From an uncultured Coriobacteriia bacterium (GTDB taxonomy: Bacteria; Actinomycetota; Coriobacteriia; Coriobacteriales; Eggerthellaceae), in NCBI GenBank assembly GCA_949288145.1, contig CASEJD010000091.1, positions 1 through 35,357 on the forward strand: a DNA stretch of 35,357 nt, given 5' to 3'. Below are positions 31,122 through 35,357 of the stretch, one piece after another; the first letter of the stretch is position 1; every line of letters starts with the position of its first letter. The translations under genes were made by a program, and so were the position numbers. The notes below the pieces were generated by a model. It ran no database searches and was not told the origin of the DNA. It saw nothing but the letters and a program-made list of their open reading frames with translations.

Positions 31122-31186
31122 CTTGCCCGCGTGCGCGTGGGCAAGAAGGCCCGTCGTGCGGCGCCCTTGCGCTAAAGGGGCGCCGC
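31122..31186 (+). promoter_or_regulatory. Two stem-loops in the feoAB leader
   Basis: Stem 1: 31122-31131 with 31136-31145, 10 bp with one G-T pair, loop TGCG. Stem 2: 31158-31168 with 31176-31186, 11 bp with one G-T pair, seven-base loop. Both lie between the predicted -10 and the feoA ribosome binding site. Neither has a T run. Confidence 0.6.
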
Positions 31187-31211
31187 TGCGGGCGCAACGT
31201 TCGGGAGAAGC

Positions 31212-31450
31212 ATGACGGCAGGACAGACGACGCTTGACAAGGCGCGCGTGGGCGGACGGTACCGCGTGCGCGGCATACAGCTGGAGACGGCGGTCGAGAA
31301 GCGCCTTGAGGCGCTCGGCATGACCCATGGCGCGCTCATCGAGGTGCTCAACGGCAAAGGCAAGGGCACGGTCATCGTGCGCGTGCGCGGTGCGCGCTTC
31401 GCGCTCGGCAGTGGCATCGCCGCCGGCATCGCGGTGGAGGAGGCTGTCGC

Positions 31451-31454
<4 letters not shown>
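31212..31454 (+). CDS. feoA: Ferrous iron transport protein A
   Basis: 80 residues, an SH3-like beta-barrel protein that assists FeoB. Typical features are the start of the barrel RVGGRYRVRGIQ, then RLEALGMTHGALIEVLNGKG and the closing VIVRVRGARFALGSGIAAGI. A GGGAGA site precedes the ATG. Its stop overlaps the feoB start (ATGA, 4 bases), giving coupled translation. FeoA may regulate or open the FeoB transporter. No feoC follows. Confidence 0.93.
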
Positions 31455-33598
<2,144 letters not shown>

Positions 33599-33675
33599 AC
33601 TGCGCTTCGCGCCGCCCGCCGGCGGGGCGATAGCGCCGCGCGCGGTGCCGCGTCTTGCGTGCTGTATCCCCGTGC

Positions 33676-33681
33676 TATAGT
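33676..33681 (+). promoter_or_regulatory. Candidate -10 element for the flippase-like gene
   Basis: TATAGT in CGTGCTATAGTGGGGC lies 67 bases before the ATG at 33749. A partial -35, TTGCGT, lies at 33655-33660 with a short 15-base spacer. Confidence 0.45.
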
Positions 33682-33748
33682 GGGGCTTTGCAACAGCCAA
33701 GGGCCGCGCGAGCGCCGGCCGGAGACGACGACGAGGGAGCGAGGGCCC

Positions 33749-34966
33749 ATGAAGCTGAACATACGCAACCTCTTTGCCGGCCTGGTCATCATCATCGTGC
33801 TCGCGTTCGTGCTCTTCCGCGGCGACCAGCTGGTGGAGCTCGTGGAGACCATGAAGCAGGGCCAGCCCCTGTTCATGGCGGTCGCCGTGCTCACGCAGCT
33901 GGGCAAGTACTTCGCGCAGAGCTTCGCGTACTCGTTCGCGTTCGCGGCGGTGGGCGAGCACATGGCCGCGCGCAACACGCTGCCGCTCGTGTTCGGCACG
34001 TTCTTCATGAACACCATCGCGCCCTCGCTCAACCTGGCGGGCACCACGCTCGTGGTGGACGATGCGCGCCGTCGCGGTATCCCCGCCGGCAAGGCCACGT
34101 CCGCCGCGCTGCTCATGCAGATCACCATCGACTCCGGTTTCGCCATCATCATGCTCACGGGCTTTTTGGTGCTGGCCATCACCGTGGGGCTTGACCCCAT
34201 GTGGGCGCTACCGGGCTTGATCGTCCTGCTCATCGTGAGCGCCATGGTGTTCATCATGGTCATGGGGCGCAAGCGCCCGCAGGTCATCATCCGTCTGCTC
34301 TCGAGGGTTGACCGCCTGATCAACCGCATCCTGGCGAAGATGGGCAAAGCCTCGCTCAAGCCGTGGGTCGAGCGCACGGTCGCTTCGTTCTCCGAGGCGG
34401 CAGGCCTTATCGCCAGCCAACCGAAGACCACGGCGAAGGCGTTCGGCTGCTCGGTGTTCGCTTCCATCTGCGAGCTTTCGTGCTTTAGCCTGGTGGGCAT
34501 GGGCTTCGGCGTGTTCTCGCCCGAGGCGCTCGTGTGCGGCTACGTGGTGGCCACGCTGTTCGCCATGGTCTCGGTCACGCCGCAGGGCGTGGGCGTGGTG
34601 GAAGCGGCCGTCACAGTGGCGTTCACCTCGTTCGGGCAGGCTGCCTCGGCGGGCCTGTCCATCGCGCTCGTGTACCGCGGCATCGTCTTTTGGATGCCGT
34701 TCATCATCGGCGCCATCCTGATCCAGACCACGAAGACGTTCCGCAACGCCGGGACGAAGGGGAAGGGCTCCGAGCTTGACGGCGCGCCGGGAGATGAGCG
34801 CCCGGCGAGCGGCGACGATGCTGCCGAGCCTGAGCTGGAGTCGAGCGTGGTGCACGCGACGCTCGAGCAGATTTCCGCGGTCGAGGAAGACCACGACACC
34901 GAAGCGCTCGTGGACGCCGCGAAGGAGATGGGCGTTATCCGCGAGCGCCCGCGCCCGCGTTCGTAG
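33749..34966 (+). CDS. Lysylphosphatidylglycerol synthase TM-region / YbhN-like flippase family protein
   Basis: 405 residues, about eight membrane helices, without the C-terminal synthase domain of MprF. The helix-loop pattern with FGTFFMNTIAPSLNLAGTTL (about 87-106) and VSVTPQGVGVVEAAVTVAF (about 269-287) is the signature of the UPF0104/LPG-synthase membrane family, whose members move or help modify lipids. The C-terminal 65 residues are acidic and not part of the domain. The substrate is unknown. I use the ATG at 33749 behind GAGGG; an upstream in-frame start at 33659 would lie before the predicted -10. It is transcribed alone. Confidence 0.85.
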   Translation: MKLNIRNLFAGLVIIIVLAFVLFRGDQLVELVETMKQGQPLFMAVAVLTQLGKYFAQSFAYSFAFAAVGEHMAARNTLPLVFGTFFMNTIAPSLNLAGTTLVVDDARRRGIPAGKATSAALLMQITIDSGFAIIMLTGFLVLAITVGLDPMWALPGLIVLLIVSAMVFIMVMGRKRPQVIIRLLSRVDRLINRILAKMGKASLKPWVERTVASFSEAAGLIASQPKTTAKAFGCSVFASICELSCFSLVGMGFGVFSPEALVCGYVVATLFAMVSVTPQGVGVVEAAVTVAFTSFGQAASAGLSIALVYRGIVFWMPFIIGAILIQTTKTFRNAGTKGKGSELDGAPGDERPASGDDAAEPELESSVVHATLEQISAVEEDHDTEALVDAAKEMGVIRERPRPRS

Positions 34967-35140
34967 GTGGCGAGCGCTGTCGTCCCTTACCCGCACGTTC
35001 TCTGCGCAGCGGCGCTCCATGCCCCTGGCAGCACGCGCCGCGCACGCGTGCTCGTGCTTGCGTACGCCGTGCGAGGTAACGGCGCGTGTCGGTTCCGTGA
35101 CGGGACCGTGCCAGGTTCCTGGCGGGCGGGATTCCCGTGG

Positions 35141-35146
35141 TACGCT
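35141..35146 (+). promoter_or_regulatory. Candidate -10 for the last gene
   Basis: TACGCT in GTGGTACGCTCGC lies 38 bases before the ATG at 35185. It is the weakest member of the -10-like set. The remainder of 34967-35184 holds only a small dyad, CCAGG-TT-CCTGG, at 35111-35122, and no gene or terminator. Confidence 0.25.
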
Positions 35147-35184
35147 CGCGCCATCGAAACAACGTTCCAACGAAAGAGGACGCC

Positions 35185-35357
35185 ATGTCTGAGAATACGA
35201 ACCCTATCCCGAACGCCCCGCAGGGCGAGAACGCCGCTATCCCGGAGCAGGGTCAGCAGGCCGCTGCCGCCGCACAGCCGGCGCCCGAGCAGCCCGCCGC
35301 CCAAGCCGCCGACTTCCAGCCGACCGCTGATCAGGCTGCTTCCCAGCAGCCGGGTGC
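35185..35357 (+). CDS. Pro/Gln/Ala-rich protein, N-terminal fragment
   Basis: The first 57 codons are seen; the window then ends. The ATG follows AAAGAGGA. The visible part (MSENTNPIPNAPQGENAAIP and on) is a disordered stretch rich in Ala, Gln, Pro and Glu without hydrophobic segments. Such N-termini often precede a small membrane domain in actinobacterial proteins, but nothing here shows what follows. No function is proposed. Confidence 0.65.
   Translation, partial: MSENTNPIPNAPQGENAAIPEQGQQAAAAAQPAPEQPAAQAADFQPTADQAASQQPG

Noticed and set aside
34967-35184. tRNA or small RNA gene in the last intergenic gap
   Set aside because: No cloverleaf arms, TTCRA loop or terminator could be assembled; only a short dyad at 35111-35122 is present.

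Overview
The window is GC-rich chromosomal DNA with genes packed almost entirely on the + strand. Several features point to an anaerobic actinobacterium of the class Coriobacteriia, probably family Eggerthellaceae: a Tat-exported molybdopterin reductase operon next to a membrane-embedded LuxR-type regulator, a GatCAB amidotransferase operon, direct diaminopimelate dehydrogenase, FeoAB iron uptake, and strong G/C bias at third codon positions. This placement rests on gene content, not on a phylogeny.

Layout. Positions 1-312 hold the end of recQ. Next is a 1659-residue exported protein with two papain-like protease domains and C-terminal SLH repeats, closed by a strong terminator. Diaminopimelate dehydrogenase (ddh) and the gatC-gatA-gatB operon follow. 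Then come an AqpZ-type water channel and a YejK/NdpA-family nucleoid protein. Positions 12397-15952 form a possible signalling locus: an aspartate-rich lipoprotein, an OmpR-family response regulator, and a histidine kinase whose extracytoplasmic region carries its own Tyr-Asp-Tyr/Pro repeats and an Asp/Gly tract. A DUF2797 protein, a GNAT acetyltransferase, endonuclease IV, a small four-helix membrane protein, a Nudix hydrolase, a PHP phosphoesterase and a phage-like small protein fill 16159-21621.

The accessory core is 21831-30990. A two-module hypothetical protein precedes a respiratory operon: a Tat-dependent molybdopterin catalytic subunit, a four-cluster ferredoxin, a DmsC-type membrane anchor, a TorD-like chaperone, NapG- and NapH-like iron-sulfur proteins, and a LuxR-type regulator with a multi-helix membrane domain. 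Together they look like one respiratory module with its maturation factor, electron-transfer chain and dedicated sensor; the substrate cannot be read from the sequence. feoA-feoB, a flippase-like membrane protein and the start of a Pro/Gln/Ala-rich protein complete the window.

Most transcription units begin with a recognisable -10-like element of the form G(C/G/T)TAnnnT and often end in a perfect hairpin followed by T residues. The most interesting candidates are the Asp-rich lipoprotein/two-component locus with an 11-bp-period tandem repeat at its promoter, the orphan molybdenum respiratory module with palindromes upstream and three stem-loops inside the operon, and the A8G7 tract at the ribosome binding site of the gene at 21831. 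No tRNA, rRNA, CRISPR array, transposase or integrase was seen.
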